DNA from: JAOAIV01 sp038849555
Lineage (GTDB): Archaea > Thermoproteota > Bathyarchaeia > Bathyarchaeales > Bathycorpusculaceae
Assembly: GCA_038849555.1 (NCBI GenBank)
Contig: JAWCMT010000007.1
Location: 1-53,783, forward strand
Direction: 5' to 3'
DNA: 53,783 nucleotides
Shown: positions 32,969 through 41,362 of the stretch, piece after piece
Position numbering within the stretch: position 1 is the first letter of the stretch
Layout: each line of letters opens with the position of its first letter
Made by a program: the position numbers and the translations under genes
Notes under the pieces: generated by a model
The model's input: only the letters and a program-made list of their open reading frames with translations
What the model was told of the DNA's origin: nothing
Databases searched by the model: none

Positions 32969-34561
32969 TTGAATGCCGCTGATGCTGCACGTGAAGTTAT
33001 CAATGCACTGCTGCTTTTGCAGTCGCCTACTCGTGAGGATGTGCACCGCATAAAAACGCAGGTTGCCGCTAAACTCCAGCTTACGCGGATACCCTCTAAC
33101 GCGGAGATAATTGCGGCTTTGCAGCAGGAGGAAAAGCGGAGGCTACTGCCTCTTTTGCGGCGTAAGGCAACCCGGTCGATTTCAGGCGTCACCGTGGTGG
33201 CGGTTATGACGAAGCCGCATCCGTGTCCGCAGTCTGCGCCATGTGCCTACTGCCCGGGCGGTCCAGCGCAGGGCGTGCCGCAGAGCTACACTGGGTATGA
33301 GCCTGCAGCCATGCGTGGAAGCCAGAACAGCTATGACCCTTACTTGCAAGTGCGCAGCCGCATCGAGCAGCTTACAGCGATTGGCCACAGGGTGGATAAA
33401 GTTGAGCTTATTGTGATGGGCGGCACTTTCCCCGCGACGCCGCTTGAGTATCAGCGCTGGTTCATTCAGCGTTGCTTAGACGCGGTGACTGGCGTGGACT
33501 CGGCGAGCTTGGAGGAGGCGAAGGCGCTGGCGGAGACAAGTCGAATCCGTAACGTGGGCATAACCGTGGAGACACGGCCAGACTGGTGCAAGCAGCAGCA
33601 TGTGGACGCGATGCTGGATATGGGCGTTACGCGCGTGGAAATCGGCGTGCAGAACCCATCTGACGAGATTTACCGCTTAGTGGGCAGAGAGCACACCGTG
33701 GCGGATGTTGCTGAAGCTACACGCATCGCCAAAGACGCTGGCCTAAAAATCGTTTACCACCTTATGCCCGGGATGCCCGGCTCAAGCCCAGCGGCTGATT
33801 TGGCGGCTTTCCGGCGGGTTTTTGCTGACGCGGCGTTCAAGCCTGACATGATAAAGCTTTATCCCTGCCTCGTCATAGCGGGCACGAAGGCGTATGAGTG
33901 GTACCGCGAGGGCGCTTATAGGCCCTATTCGACTGAGGAGGCTGCAGCGCTTATAGCTGAAATCAAAAAGATGCTGCCGCCGTGGGTGCGCGTCATGCGT
34001 GTGCAACGCGATATTCCCGCTGGGCTTATTGTAGCAGGCGTGGATAAAAGCAACCTGCGCCAGCTTGTCCAGCGCCGTCTGGCGGAGCAGGGCGCGCGCT
34101 GCCGCTGCATACGCTGCCGGGAGGTTGGGCATCGCTCTGTGGTTGACGGCGTAAAGCCCGACATGGAACGCGTAAAGCTATTGACAACGCGTTATGAGGC
34201 TTCGGAGGGAGAAGAAATCTTCATCTCAGCCGAAGATGCAGAGCGTGACGTGCTAATTGGCTATCTGCGTTTGCGTGTGCCCTCAGCCAAAGCACACAGA
34301 CTCGAAATCACCGCGGCGCCATCCGCCATAGTCCGCGAGCTTCACGTTTACGGCCCAGTGGTGCCCGTGGGCAAGCGCTCAACCAAGGCGTGGCAGCACA
34401 AAGGCTACGGCGCAATCCTCCTAAGCGAGGCAGAACGCATAGCACGCGAAGAGTACGGCTTGCATAAGCTTCTGGTCATCAGTGCATTGGGCACGAAAAG
34501 GTATTACATGCGATTCGGCTACAAACACGATGGCGCATACGTCTCAAAAATGCTGCGCTAG
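32969..34561 (+). CDS. elp3: Elp3 tRNA uridine-34 acyltransferase (radical SAM + GNAT)
   Basis: Modifies U34 of tRNAs to carboxymethyl-type uridines. Radical SAM domain (about residues 80-330) has Cys86 and the Cys92/Cys95 pair in HPCPQSAPCAYCPGG, IVMGGTFPATP, VGITVETRPDWC and HLMPGMPGS. A zinc-type CRCIRC region follows near residue 370, and the GNAT domain near 390-530 has the acetyl-CoA loop QHKGYGAILL. Start is TTG 32969, the only in-frame choice near GGTG at SD distance. G+C looks higher here than in the 50-53 kb region. Its end overlaps the convergent membrane-protein fragment by 18 bp. Confidence 0.93.
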   Translation: MNAADAAREVINALLLLQSPTREDVHRIKTQVAAKLQLTRIPSNAEIIAALQQEEKRRLLPLLRRKATRSISGVTVVAVMTKPHPCPQSAPCAYCPGGPAQGVPQSYTGYEPAAMRGSQNSYDPYLQVRSRIEQLTAIGHRVDKVELIVMGGTFPATPLEYQRWFIQRCLDAVTGVDSASLEEAKALAETSRIRNVGITVETRPDWCKQQHVDAMLDMGVTRVEIGVQNPSDEIYRLVGREHTVADVAEATRIAKDAGLKIVYHLMPGMPGSSPAADLAAFRRVFADAAFKPDMIKLYPCLVIAGTKAYEWYREGAYRPYSTEEAAALIAEIKKMLPPWVRVMRVQRDIPAGLIVAGVDKSNLRQLVQRRLAEQGARCRCIRCREVGHRSVVDGVKPDMERVKLLTTRYEASEGEEIFISAEDAERDVLIGYLRLRVPSAKAHRLEITAAPSAIVRELHVYGPVVPVGKRSTKAWQHKGYGAILLSEAERIAREEYGLHKLLVISALGTKRYYMRFGYKHDGAYVSKMLR

Positions 34562-34771
34562 CTTATTGCGCCTCATGTAATTTTTTATACTGATATTCCC
34601 CTCTCCAGCGAGGAGAGCTTTGACTGCGTTTATATTGTTGCGTTCGCGTTTTCTCAGCTTGTTTGCTAAGATTACGGAAATTAGAGCTATTCCTGCTGCA
34701 ATAGCGCCAAAAAGTGCAAGCAGCAATATTTGTGCATAAATCTCAGGTGGCTCGACTATAGGGATATACAC
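34544..34771 (-). CDS. C-terminal part of a frameshifted membrane protein
   Basis: 75 codons read from a GTG at 34771: a short extracellular stretch (YIPIVEPPEIYAQ), one membrane helix (ILLLALFGAIAAGIALISVIL) and a basic tail. It is most likely not a separate gene: removing one T from the run at 34790-34792 (AAA on the plus strand) fuses it in frame to the preceding ORF as NNLI-QENYYKVYIPIVEP. See that entry. Confidence 0.5.
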   Translation of the reverse strand: MYIPIVEPPEIYAQILLLALFGAIAAGIALISVILANKLRKRERNNINAVKALLAGEGNISIKNYMRRNKLAQHF

Positions 34772-35216
34772 CTTGTAATAGTTCTCTTGAAATTAAGTTA
34801 TTGGTTCCATGTTCCTTTATCCAATTGTCAATCTCTGTTTCGGCTAATGAATTAACACTGACGGGTTCTCCTAACTGCGAAATAGCTTGTAACAAAACGG
34901 GGTCATCTTCGGTTACAACGAAATACTGCTCGGGGATGCTGGATAGTTTTTCTGCGGTTACTTCTACTGGAGGAGTTGCAATATGTGGAATTAGAATCAA
35001 TAGCGCAACACAAAACAAAAAGAGCACTGCAAGCATTGCAACAAGAAGCTGTGACATGCCAACTTTAGAGTATGCTCGTGCTTCTTGCTTGCGAAAAATG
35101 CGGTGAGCCTTTGCTTTTTTCGCTTCTCTCAAAATTGTTTTGTGGCTAACTTGAATAGCATCCTTGAAAATAAATTCGGTTGCTCTTGGTGCGCCCATGA
35201 CATTTATGTTGATCAT
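34743..35216 (-). CDS. Two-helix membrane protein, N-terminal part (frameshift)
   Basis: 157 aa from ATG 35216. A basic N-terminal cytoplasmic segment (about 1-53; KTILREAKKAKAHRIFRKQ) precedes a membrane helix (LLVAMLAVLFLFCVALLILI, about 57-77) and an extracellular part with EQYFVVTEDDPVLLQAISQL. After NNLI the frame runs out of sense into LLQGVYPYSRAT. Correcting a one-base homopolymer excess joins the next ORF and yields about 223 aa: helix, ectodomain, helix, basic tail. Function unknown. Confidence 0.55.
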   Translation of the reverse strand: MININVMGAPRATEFIFKDAIQVSHKTILREAKKAKAHRIFRKQEARAYSKVGMSQLLVAMLAVLFLFCVALLILIPHIATPPVEVTAEKLSSIPEQYFVVTEDDPVLLQAISQLGEPVSVNSLAETEIDNWIKEHGTNNLISRELLQGVYPYSRAT

Positions 35217-35412
35217 AATGAGCTACCCCATAACAATTGGGCAGTATTTTCATAAAAGGATTATCAACATTATAGAATTCCTAATTACGGCAAAAGCATG
35301 CAATTTGTCTCCACATTGACTGCAATGTGTAAGCACCGTCGGCCGGTTATTGTGCGATAAAGTTAAAGCGCTAAACTGCCTTCATTCTCAATGGACTGTT
35401 GGAGACTTAGGC

Positions 35413-36774
35413 ATGAGCGGAGAAGCTGTAAGTTCCGGTTATAAGGGCGTAGCGTTACGTGCCTTAAAGAAGGCGGGCTGCCAAGTTGGCGACTTGATAC
35501 GCATTACCAAATGTGGCAAAGCGTATGAGGGGATTCTTATTCCGCGTTCGGAAACCGCTGACGCCGAGCACATCGTGGTTAAGCTGAAAAGCGGCTATAA
35601 CATCGGCATACGCATAACGCCAGACGTAGAAATCGAGAGGGTAGGCAAGGGTGCGAAGCCAGCGTTTGCCTCTCCGCCGCTTCCAGAGCAGAAGCCTGAG
35701 CTGCCGCGCGTCGTCATCTTGAGCACGGGCGGTACCATAGCCAGCCGCGTGGACTACCGCACGGGCGCCGTGCGCTCCGCCTTGTCGGCAAGCGACCTTT
35801 ACGGCGTGGTGCCCGAACTCGCCGACATCGCAAGGGTGGAAACGGAAATTGTGTTCAGCCTCTACAGCGAAAACCTTACGCAGCAGCACTGGAGCCAGCT
35901 GGCGCAGCGCGTCGCCGAGCACATAGCCCGAGGCGTGGACGGTGTGGTCGTCGCGCATGGCACGGATACGATGGCTTATACGGCTGCGGCGCTGAGCTTC
36001 GCGCTGCAGAATCTGCCTGTGCCCGTGATTCTGGTCGGCGCTCAGCGTTCCTCGGATCGCCCAAGCTCGGACGCGGCAACTAACCTCATCGCTGCTGTGC
36101 AAGCTGCTGCTCGGGCGCCGTTCGCCGAAGTCGCCATAGCCATGCACGAAACCGTTTCCGACGTTAGCGTCGTCATCACGCGGGGCACGAAGGTGCGCAA
36201 GTGCCACACCAGCCGAAGGGACACGTTCAAGCCCGTGAATGCGGCGCCACTTGCCAGAGTACACGACAGCGAAGTAACCATGCTTACAAGTGAGTATCAA
36301 AGGCGTGATCCCGCCAAAAAGCTTGTCCTGAAGCCAAACTTCAGCGATGCGGTGGCGCTTGTCAAGTTTTATCCCGGCCTAGACCCTGCCGTCATCGATT
36401 GGTATGTGGAAAGAGGCTGCAAGGCGATACTGCTGGAGGGCACAGGCCTAGGCCATGTGAGCAAGTACTGCTTCAGCGCCATAGGCAACGCGGTTAAGCG
36501 CGGCGTGCTGGTTGCGTTGGCTTCACAGTGCATATGGGGCCGCGTAAACATGAACGTCTACGACACGGGACGCGACCTGCTCGCACTGGGCGTCGAGTCC
36601 ACCGAGGACATGTTTCCCGAAACAGCGCTGGTTAAGCTCATGTGGATTTTCGGGCAAACCAGCGACCCGGCGGAGGCGAAGCGGCTTCTGAAGGCTAACC
36701 TTGCAGGCGAGTTTTCGCCGAGAACACTGCCCGAAGAATTTGGCTTCCAAGGAGGCGATTCACATGGAAATTGA
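35413..36774 (+). CDS. gatD: Glu-tRNA(Gln) amidotransferase subunit D
   Basis: Asparaginase-like subunit of the archaeal GatDE complex; releases ammonia for converting Glu-tRNA(Gln) to Gln-tRNA(Gln). N-terminal beta-barrel domain (GDLIRITKCGKAYEGILIPR), then an L-asparaginase I domain with VVILSTGGTIASRVDY (catalytic Thr), VVAHGTDTMAYTA (second Thr-Asp pair) and HETVSDVSVVITRGTKVRK. The frame opens at 35350, but ATG 35413 with GGAG upstream gives a normal 453 aa. Overlaps gatE by 11 bp, so the two subunits are translationally coupled. Confidence 0.93.
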   Translation: MSGEAVSSGYKGVALRALKKAGCQVGDLIRITKCGKAYEGILIPRSETADAEHIVVKLKSGYNIGIRITPDVEIERVGKGAKPAFASPPLPEQKPELPRVVILSTGGTIASRVDYRTGAVRSALSASDLYGVVPELADIARVETEIVFSLYSENLTQQHWSQLAQRVAEHIARGVDGVVVAHGTDTMAYTAAALSFALQNLPVPVILVGAQRSSDRPSSDAATNLIAAVQAAARAPFAEVAIAMHETVSDVSVVITRGTKVRKCHTSRRDTFKPVNAAPLARVHDSEVTMLTSEYQRRDPAKKLVLKPNFSDAVALVKFYPGLDPAVIDWYVERGCKAILLEGTGLGHVSKYCFSAIGNAVKRGVLVALASQCIWGRVNMNVYDTGRDLLALGVESTEDMFPETALVKLMWIFGQTSDPAEAKRLLKANLAGEFSPRTLPEEFGFQGGDSHGN

Positions 36775-38659
36775 CTATGCAAAGATAGGGTTGAAAGTAG
36801 GCTTGGAGATTCATCAGCAGCTTAACACACGAGAGAAGCTCTTCTGCAGTTGCCCGCCAGCGCTGTTCAAGGAAGAGCCTGAAATAACCTTTCTACGCCG
36901 GCTACGTCCAACGCAGAGCGAACTCGGCCAAGTGGACCCCGCAGCATTTTTCGAATTTCAGAAGGGCGTGCAGATCCTGTATGAGGCGAACCGCGCCACC
37001 AGCTGCCTCGTGGAGATGGATGAGGAGCCGCCGCATCCGCTGAACATGGAAGCCGTGGAAGCCGTTTTGACTGCCGCGTTGATGATGAATATGCAGCCCA
37101 TCGACGAGGTGCATGTCATGCGCAAAACCGTTATCGACGGCTCCAACACCACGGGCTTCCAGCGCACCTGCATCATCGCCTCGGACGGCTGGATCAAAGT
37201 GGGCGAGAAAACTATTCCAATACAAGCAGTGAGCTTGGAGGAGGATGCAGCGCGGAAAACAGGCGAAGAAGACGGAGGCAAAATCATCCGCTACCGCATC
37301 GACCGCTTGGGCATACCGCTCATCGAAGTCGCCACGGCGCCTGTCATTTACTCGCCCGCCGAAGCACAGGAAGTCGCGTTTGCCATCGGCAGAATCCTCC
37401 GGGACACGGGCAAAGCCATGCGTGGGCTGGGCACGATACGCCAAGATCTTAACGTGTCGCTGCCTAATGGCGCTTTGATGGAGATAAAGGGTGTGCAGGA
37501 GCTTGAGCTTATTTCGAAGGTTGTGGAGTATGAGGTTCAACGTCAGCTAGCGCTGATAAGCATCAAAGATGAGCTGAAGGCGCGCGGCGTTAAAAAAGAG
37601 TATTTGCAGCTGCAGTTTATCGATGTAACAGAGGTTTTCAAGCAAACACAGTGCAAGGTTATACGCAAAGCGCTTGACAAGGGCTACGGTATCTTGGCAG
37701 TTAAGCTTTCGCTGTTCGGCGGCATCCTGAAACGCGAGCTCATACCAAACGTTCGCTTCGGCACTGAGCTGGCTGACCGTGCACGTTTCTGGGGTAGAGT
37801 GGGCGGGATATTTCACACTGACGAGATGCCCGCTTACGGCATAACCGCAGAAGAGGTTGCAGCGCTACGCAAAGCAACAGGCGCAGGCGATGAAGACGCC
37901 GTGGTTTTCGTTGCAGACAAAGAGGAAAACGCGCGCGACGCGTTGAAGGCTGTTGTGGAGCGTGCGCAGGAAGCCTTAGAGGGCGTGCCAGCTGAAACCC
38001 GCACCGCTAAGGAGGATGGCACAACACGGTATATGCGGCCTAGGCCGGGCGCCGCGCGGATGTATCCTGAAACGGATATCCCGCCTGTTCGCTTAACTGC
38101 CGAGCTAATCGAGCAGGTCAGAGCGCGTTTGCCTGAGCCCGCCGCGAAGAAAGTTAGCCGTTTAATGCGCGAGTATGGATTAAACGAGAAGTTGGCTAAG
38201 CAGATTGTTGACTCGGAGTATGGCGTGCTTTTTGAATCTGTTGTGCGCGAATCGGGCGTGGCTGCCACGACGGTTGCAGCGTTTTTAACTGAAACCTTGA
38301 AGTCGCTGAAACGCGAGGGCATCGCCATAGAAAAAGTCACAGACAGTCAGATAAAAGACCTATTCAAGGCAGTCGGCGCAGGCGAAATTGCTAAGGAAGC
38401 AGTACAGGACGTTTTCGTTTGGCTCTCCAAAAATGAAGGCAAAAGCTGTCAGGACGCGATGGCGGCGCTGGGGCTGAAAATGGTTTCTAAAGCTGAGTTA
38501 GCCGCGCTCGTTGATCGAGTAATCGCGGAGAACCGCCACATGGTTGACCAGATGGGGGCAAAGGCGTTTGGGATGCTGATGGGCGCTGTTATGCGAGAAG
38601 TGAGGGGGAAAGCCGAGCCAGCTGTTGTAAGCGCGCTGTTGAAAGAGCGGCTTAGTTAG
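36764..38659 (+). CDS. gatE: Glu-tRNA(Gln) amidotransferase subunit E
   Basis: tRNA-binding, kinase/amidotransferase subunit of GatDE, 631 aa. N-terminal cradle with GLKVGLEIHQQLNTREKLFC and DEEPPHPLN; a GatB-like core with DGSNTTGFQRT and SLEEDAARKTGEEDG; an AspRS-like insertion (about 270-400); and a YqeY-like tail (about 480-631) with a KLAKQIVDSEYG helix. ATG 36764 is certain: GGAGG stands 9 nt upstream, and residues before it (frame open from 36701) are the antisense-free overlap with gatD. Completes the indirect Gln-tRNA route; no glnS is seen here. Confidence 0.93.
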   Translation: MEIDYAKIGLKVGLEIHQQLNTREKLFCSCPPALFKEEPEITFLRRLRPTQSELGQVDPAAFFEFQKGVQILYEANRATSCLVEMDEEPPHPLNMEAVEAVLTAALMMNMQPIDEVHVMRKTVIDGSNTTGFQRTCIIASDGWIKVGEKTIPIQAVSLEEDAARKTGEEDGGKIIRYRIDRLGIPLIEVATAPVIYSPAEAQEVAFAIGRILRDTGKAMRGLGTIRQDLNVSLPNGALMEIKGVQELELISKVVEYEVQRQLALISIKDELKARGVKKEYLQLQFIDVTEVFKQTQCKVIRKALDKGYGILAVKLSLFGGILKRELIPNVRFGTELADRARFWGRVGGIFHTDEMPAYGITAEEVAALRKATGAGDEDAVVFVADKEENARDALKAVVERAQEALEGVPAETRTAKEDGTTRYMRPRPGAARMYPETDIPPVRLTAELIEQVRARLPEPAAKKVSRLMREYGLNEKLAKQIVDSEYGVLFESVVRESGVAATTVAAFLTETLKSLKREGIAIEKVTDSQIKDLFKAVGAGEIAKEAVQDVFVWLSKNEGKSCQDAMAALGLKMVSKAELAALVDRVIAENRHMVDQMGAKAFGMLMGAVMREVRGKAEPAVVSALLKERLS

Positions 38660-38668
38660 CGTTAGCGG

Positions 38669-39292
38669 CTAATGCTGCTTGCATTCTTTGACTACTATCA
38701 TTTTTTCTTGTAGGCTTATGCTTTCGCCGCAGTAGGGGCAGAGTTTAAAGTCGGGGCGCAGCAGCATGCCGCAGCTTGAGCAGGCTAAGGTGAAAAGGAA
38801 CTGTTCCTCGAGTGTTTTTATTTCCTTTTTTAGGTTGCCGAGTTCGGCGCGGGTTTTTTCTATTGTCTCTTTTATTGGTTGGATGTCTTTGACTTCGGCG
38901 CGGATGTTTCGCATTAAGTCCTTAACTTGGGCGAGTATTTCGCTGTCTGACTCTATTGTTTCATACATTAGGTCGAAGAGTTCGCTTTTGCTTTCTAGGA
39001 CTTGTGCTTCGATGGTGTTTTGCTGCTGGGCTTCTGAAATGATTTTATTTAGGAAGGCTTCTATTGGGTTGTCGAATGCTATTAGGCATGTTGCGGCCCA
39101 AAAAATGATTGTGGCTGCTGTTGATGCAAGGAGGTAGATGTTTGTGGGGAGTTGCTTGCTTATGATTGGATATATTTGGAGAAGTCGTGGTGGACTGTTG
39201 GAAAGTATTGCTGTTGCGGCGTCTATTACGTGTATGAGGGCGATGAAGGTGAGGGTGCTGAAGAGCCATATGGTCATTCCTTTTTTTCTCAA
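38669..39292 (-). CDS. Membrane protein with coiled coil and C-terminal zinc ribbon
   Basis: 207 aa. Two membrane helices (about residues 8-30, WLFSTLTFIALIHVID; and 52-75, LASTAATIIFWAATCLIAF), a long charged coiled coil (about 85-165, with KETIEKTRAELGNLKKEIKT), and a zinc ribbon with CSSCGML and CPYCGES. The soluble part should be cytoplasmic. No known family; could be a scaffold or sensor. Start TTG 39292 (AGGAGA upstream) or ATG 39277. It converges on gatE with a 9-bp gap. Confidence 0.6.
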   Translation of the reverse strand: MRKKGMTIWLFSTLTFIALIHVIDAATAILSNSPPRLLQIYPIISKQLPTNIYLLASTAATIIFWAATCLIAFDNPIEAFLNKIISEAQQQNTIEAQVLESKSELFDLMYETIESDSEILAQVKDLMRNIRAEVKDIQPIKETIEKTRAELGNLKKEIKTLEEQFLFTLACSSCGMLLRPDFKLCPYCGESISLQEKMIVVKECKQH

Positions 39293-39431
39293 ATGAGTTA
39301 GGTCTCCTGTTTGCTGGCTCAGTTACAGCGAATATTGTGACTCAATATATAACAGTTTATTCCCGAAGTCGAAATATTCCAAAAGACAAAAATCCTAAAA
39401 AGCACACATAACTGTATAACAAGGGATAACA
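39293..39431. promoter_or_regulatory. Divergent promoter region, zinc-ribbon gene / wHTH triplet
   Basis: AT-rich 139 bp. Minus-strand ACTGTTATATATTG at 39343-39356 fits a TATA box for the zinc-ribbon gene. On the plus strand AAGGGA lies 6 nt before the TTG at 39432. Confidence 0.35.
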
Positions 39432-39974
39432 TTGACAAACAAAAAAGACGAAACAAACGAAAAAATCAACCCATTCTCCTTCCGCGTCAAAATCGGAGAA
39501 CAAGAAATCGAAATCAAAGGAACACACGAAGAAGTAACAAAAACCCTCGAAAACCTCCCAAACATAATCACCAACATACAAAAAGCATTTGAAAGCATAA
39601 AACCAAAAACCATCGCAACCCTAACCGTAAAAACAGAACCCGCGCCGCAAGCAAAAGAATCACTTAAAACGCCCATCCAGGCATACCCAAAAATCACCGA
39701 TGTAACCAGCTGCGAAGACGCCGTGCTGCGGCTTCTTGAAACAGACTGGGGCAAATGGCGCCCAAGAACCATGGAGGAACTAAACGACGCCATAAAAGCA
39801 AACAAACTCAAATACACACCACACACTCTGGAGGCTACACTGAATAAACTCGCCGATAAGGGCATGGTGCGACGCTGGAACACAAACACCGGCTTCGTCT
39901 ACATACTCGCCGAAGAAAAATCCACAAGCACCGAAGGAGAAACAAAACATGAAACACATCGAAGCACGAATTAA
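39432..39974 (+). CDS. wHTH protein A of a three-gene paralogous run
   Basis: 180 aa, TTG start after AAGGGA. Residues about 12-50 form a small beta-beta-alpha domain (FSFRVKIGEQEIEIKGTHEE then VTKTLENLP). A linker rich in Lys/Pro/Thr follows. Residues about 90-165 look like a winged helix (AVLRLLETDWGKWRPRTMEE, HTLEATLNKLADKGMVRRW). The end overlaps gene B by 26 bp. The N-domain is repeated in B and C with different sequence. Function unknown; DNA binding is inferred from the wing. Confidence 0.65.
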   Translation: MTNKKDETNEKINPFSFRVKIGEQEIEIKGTHEEVTKTLENLPNIITNIQKAFESIKPKTIATLTVKTEPAPQAKESLKTPIQAYPKITDVTSCEDAVLRLLETDWGKWRPRTMEELNDAIKANKLKYTPHTLEATLNKLADKGMVRRWNTNTGFVYILAEEKSTSTEGETKHETHRSTN

Positions 39975-40419
39975 AACGCCATTCGGCGAAATCGTTATTC
40001 AAGGGGAAACCCCCAAAGAAATCCTTGAAGCACTGGAAAACATGCCAGAAAACTTTCTCGAGAAACTTTCTGACTTCGTGTCAAACAAGCTTACGCCTTC
40101 AGGAGCGCAACTGAAAGGCATAGTTGAACTCACAACTGAAGGTCCAGTCATAGTAGCACGAGAAAAACTCACCCATTACGAGGCGGTAGGCTTAGTGCTT
40201 TACGCTTCGCCGGACAAAACTAATACTGCCGCACAGATAACCAAACTTCTCGAGTCCAGCGGCATAAAAATCATGGTGCCCGCACGCCTAAACGAGATGA
40301 CCAAGCGGGGACACGTTTTCAAGCCTGATCCAAACAAGCCCGAGTTTAAGCTGACGATTCAGGGTGAAAAATGGGTAGAAGATGAAGTTCTATCCAAGCT
40401 TAGAGGTAAAATAGGTTGA
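39949..40419 (+). CDS. wHTH protein B of a three-gene paralogous run
   Basis: 156 aa. N-domain residues 1-45: IEARIKTPFGEIVIQGETPK then EILEALENMPENFLE, the same strand-turn-strand-helix as in A. Then a strand-rich ELTTEGPVIVAREKLT piece and a winged helix (AVGLVLYASPDKTNTAAQIT, PARLNEMTKRGHVFKP, wing EFKLTIQGEKW). ATG lies inside the end of A, and its own stop overlaps C as TTGA. Strict overlap implies a fixed ratio or a complex of the three products. Confidence 0.65.
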   Translation: MKHIEARIKTPFGEIVIQGETPKEILEALENMPENFLEKLSDFVSNKLTPSGAQLKGIVELTTEGPVIVAREKLTHYEAVGLVLYASPDKTNTAAQITKLLESSGIKIMVPARLNEMTKRGHVFKPDPNKPEFKLTIQGEKWVEDEVLSKLRGKIG

Positions 40420-40928
40420 CCGAAAAGCAGCAAAAAGCCGAAGTGCACATAAAATACAAGGATTTGGAAAAATCTTTTGCGGCAACGCTTGAAGAGACTT
40501 GGCTGTTGCTGAACAAGTTTTTCAGCGAGTTTCTTCCCCAATTTGAAATTGCCAATAAACTATGGCTTAGCGTTGACCTTCAGCAGCTCGCCAAAGACTG
40601 CGAAGGAATAATCGCTTTCTCGACGGAAGGTGCAAATCTCCTAGTGCCAAAAAACAAAATAACAGATAATGAGACTCTGCTCCTGTGGCTTCTGGCAGGC
40701 TACATGGGGCATAAACTGGGCTTGATGGGAAGTGATACGCTTTCAAAAGAGGAGTTGCAGGCGAAGCTTGGGAAAAGCAGCAAAATAACCAGCACCCGCT
40801 TGGGCGAACTTGTAAAAAGCGACTTAGCAGCAAAGACGGTGGACGAAAAGTTCAGAATCACAACCTTCGGCATCGCCCAAATGCAGAAAGAAATTCTCCC
40901 AAAAATTAAGGCGAAAATAACCGATTAA
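40416..40928 (+). CDS. wHTH protein C of a three-gene paralogous run
   Basis: 170 aa. TTG start overlapping the TGA of B (TTGA), with GAGGT 9 nt before. N-domain is more diverged (AEVHIKYKDLEKSFAATLEE then TWLLLNKFF). The middle again has a TEG-containing strand pair (IIAFSTEGANLLVPKNKIT), as in B. The winged-helix part has DTLSKEELQAKLGKSS, STRLGELVKSDLAAK and the wing KFRITTFGI. Third member of the coupled set; no enzymatic motif. Function unknown. Confidence 0.65.
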   Translation: MTEKQQKAEVHIKYKDLEKSFAATLEETWLLLNKFFSEFLPQFEIANKLWLSVDLQQLAKDCEGIIAFSTEGANLLVPKNKITDNETLLLWLLAGYMGHKLGLMGSDTLSKEELQAKLGKSSKITSTRLGELVKSDLAAKTVDEKFRITTFGIAQMQKEILPKIKAKITD

Positions 40929-40978
40929 CGCTTTGGGCAAAAGCATATTACTGCCCTACCCGCCCTAATTAATTCTGA

Positions 40979-41236
40979 ATGACTATGATAAATATCATGT
41001 TGTCATTAGTTTACGCGTTCATGCACCTTTTCGATTCTATTACTCAAATCGACATAATCACACTTGTTGCCTTAGTCATAATCGGCGTGATAATCATATT
41101 ACTCATCCGACTGCTAATTATGCTTATTCCAGCAATACTTCTCGCTATTGTAGTCTGGCTCTTTACAGGTAGCTTGTTCTGGGCTGGAATAACATTCCTA
41201 ATAGTTGCAGCACTATCAATGCTCAAGAAACTATAA
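40979..41236 (+). CDS. Small three-helix membrane protein
   Basis: 85 aa, almost entirely hydrophobic: MLSLVYAFMHLF, then IITLVALVIIGVIIILLI, MLIPAILLAIVVWLFTG and FWAGITFLIVAALSM. No charged motif suggests function. It follows the wHTH triplet on the same strand after 50 bp and could be its membrane partner, which is inference. Two ATGs (40979 and 40985) are possible starts. Confidence 0.5.
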   Translation: MTMINIMLSLVYAFMHLFDSITQIDIITLVALVIIGVIIILLIRLLIMLIPAILLAIVVWLFTGSLFWAGITFLIVAALSMLKKL

Positions 41237-41362
41237 AGTTAAGACAAAGCACCAAAAACAATTGCTTAGAGAAGCCTATGCCTTCATATTTGGCGGCTAA
41301 TAGCCAATCAATGCAGAAAACAGTAGAGGGGTCTATCCGAGCACTGCTAAGATAGGCCAAGT

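Noticed and set aside
35464..36300. Long minus-strand open frame (278 codons) across gatD
   Set aside because: It lies antisense to the strongly supported asparaginase domain; composition is His/Arg-rich without motifs, as expected for a shadow in G+C-rich coding sequence.
36902..37540. Minus-strand open frame of 212 codons across gatE
   Set aside because: Antisense to GatE core motifs; no fold, no promoter, no ribosome-binding site.
39395..39889. Minus-strand 164-codon frame over the first wHTH gene
   Set aside because: Looks hydrophobic/Ser-rich only because it is the complement of a Lys/Glu/Thr-rich gene. The plus-strand frame has an SD, coupled neighbours and a plausible fold.
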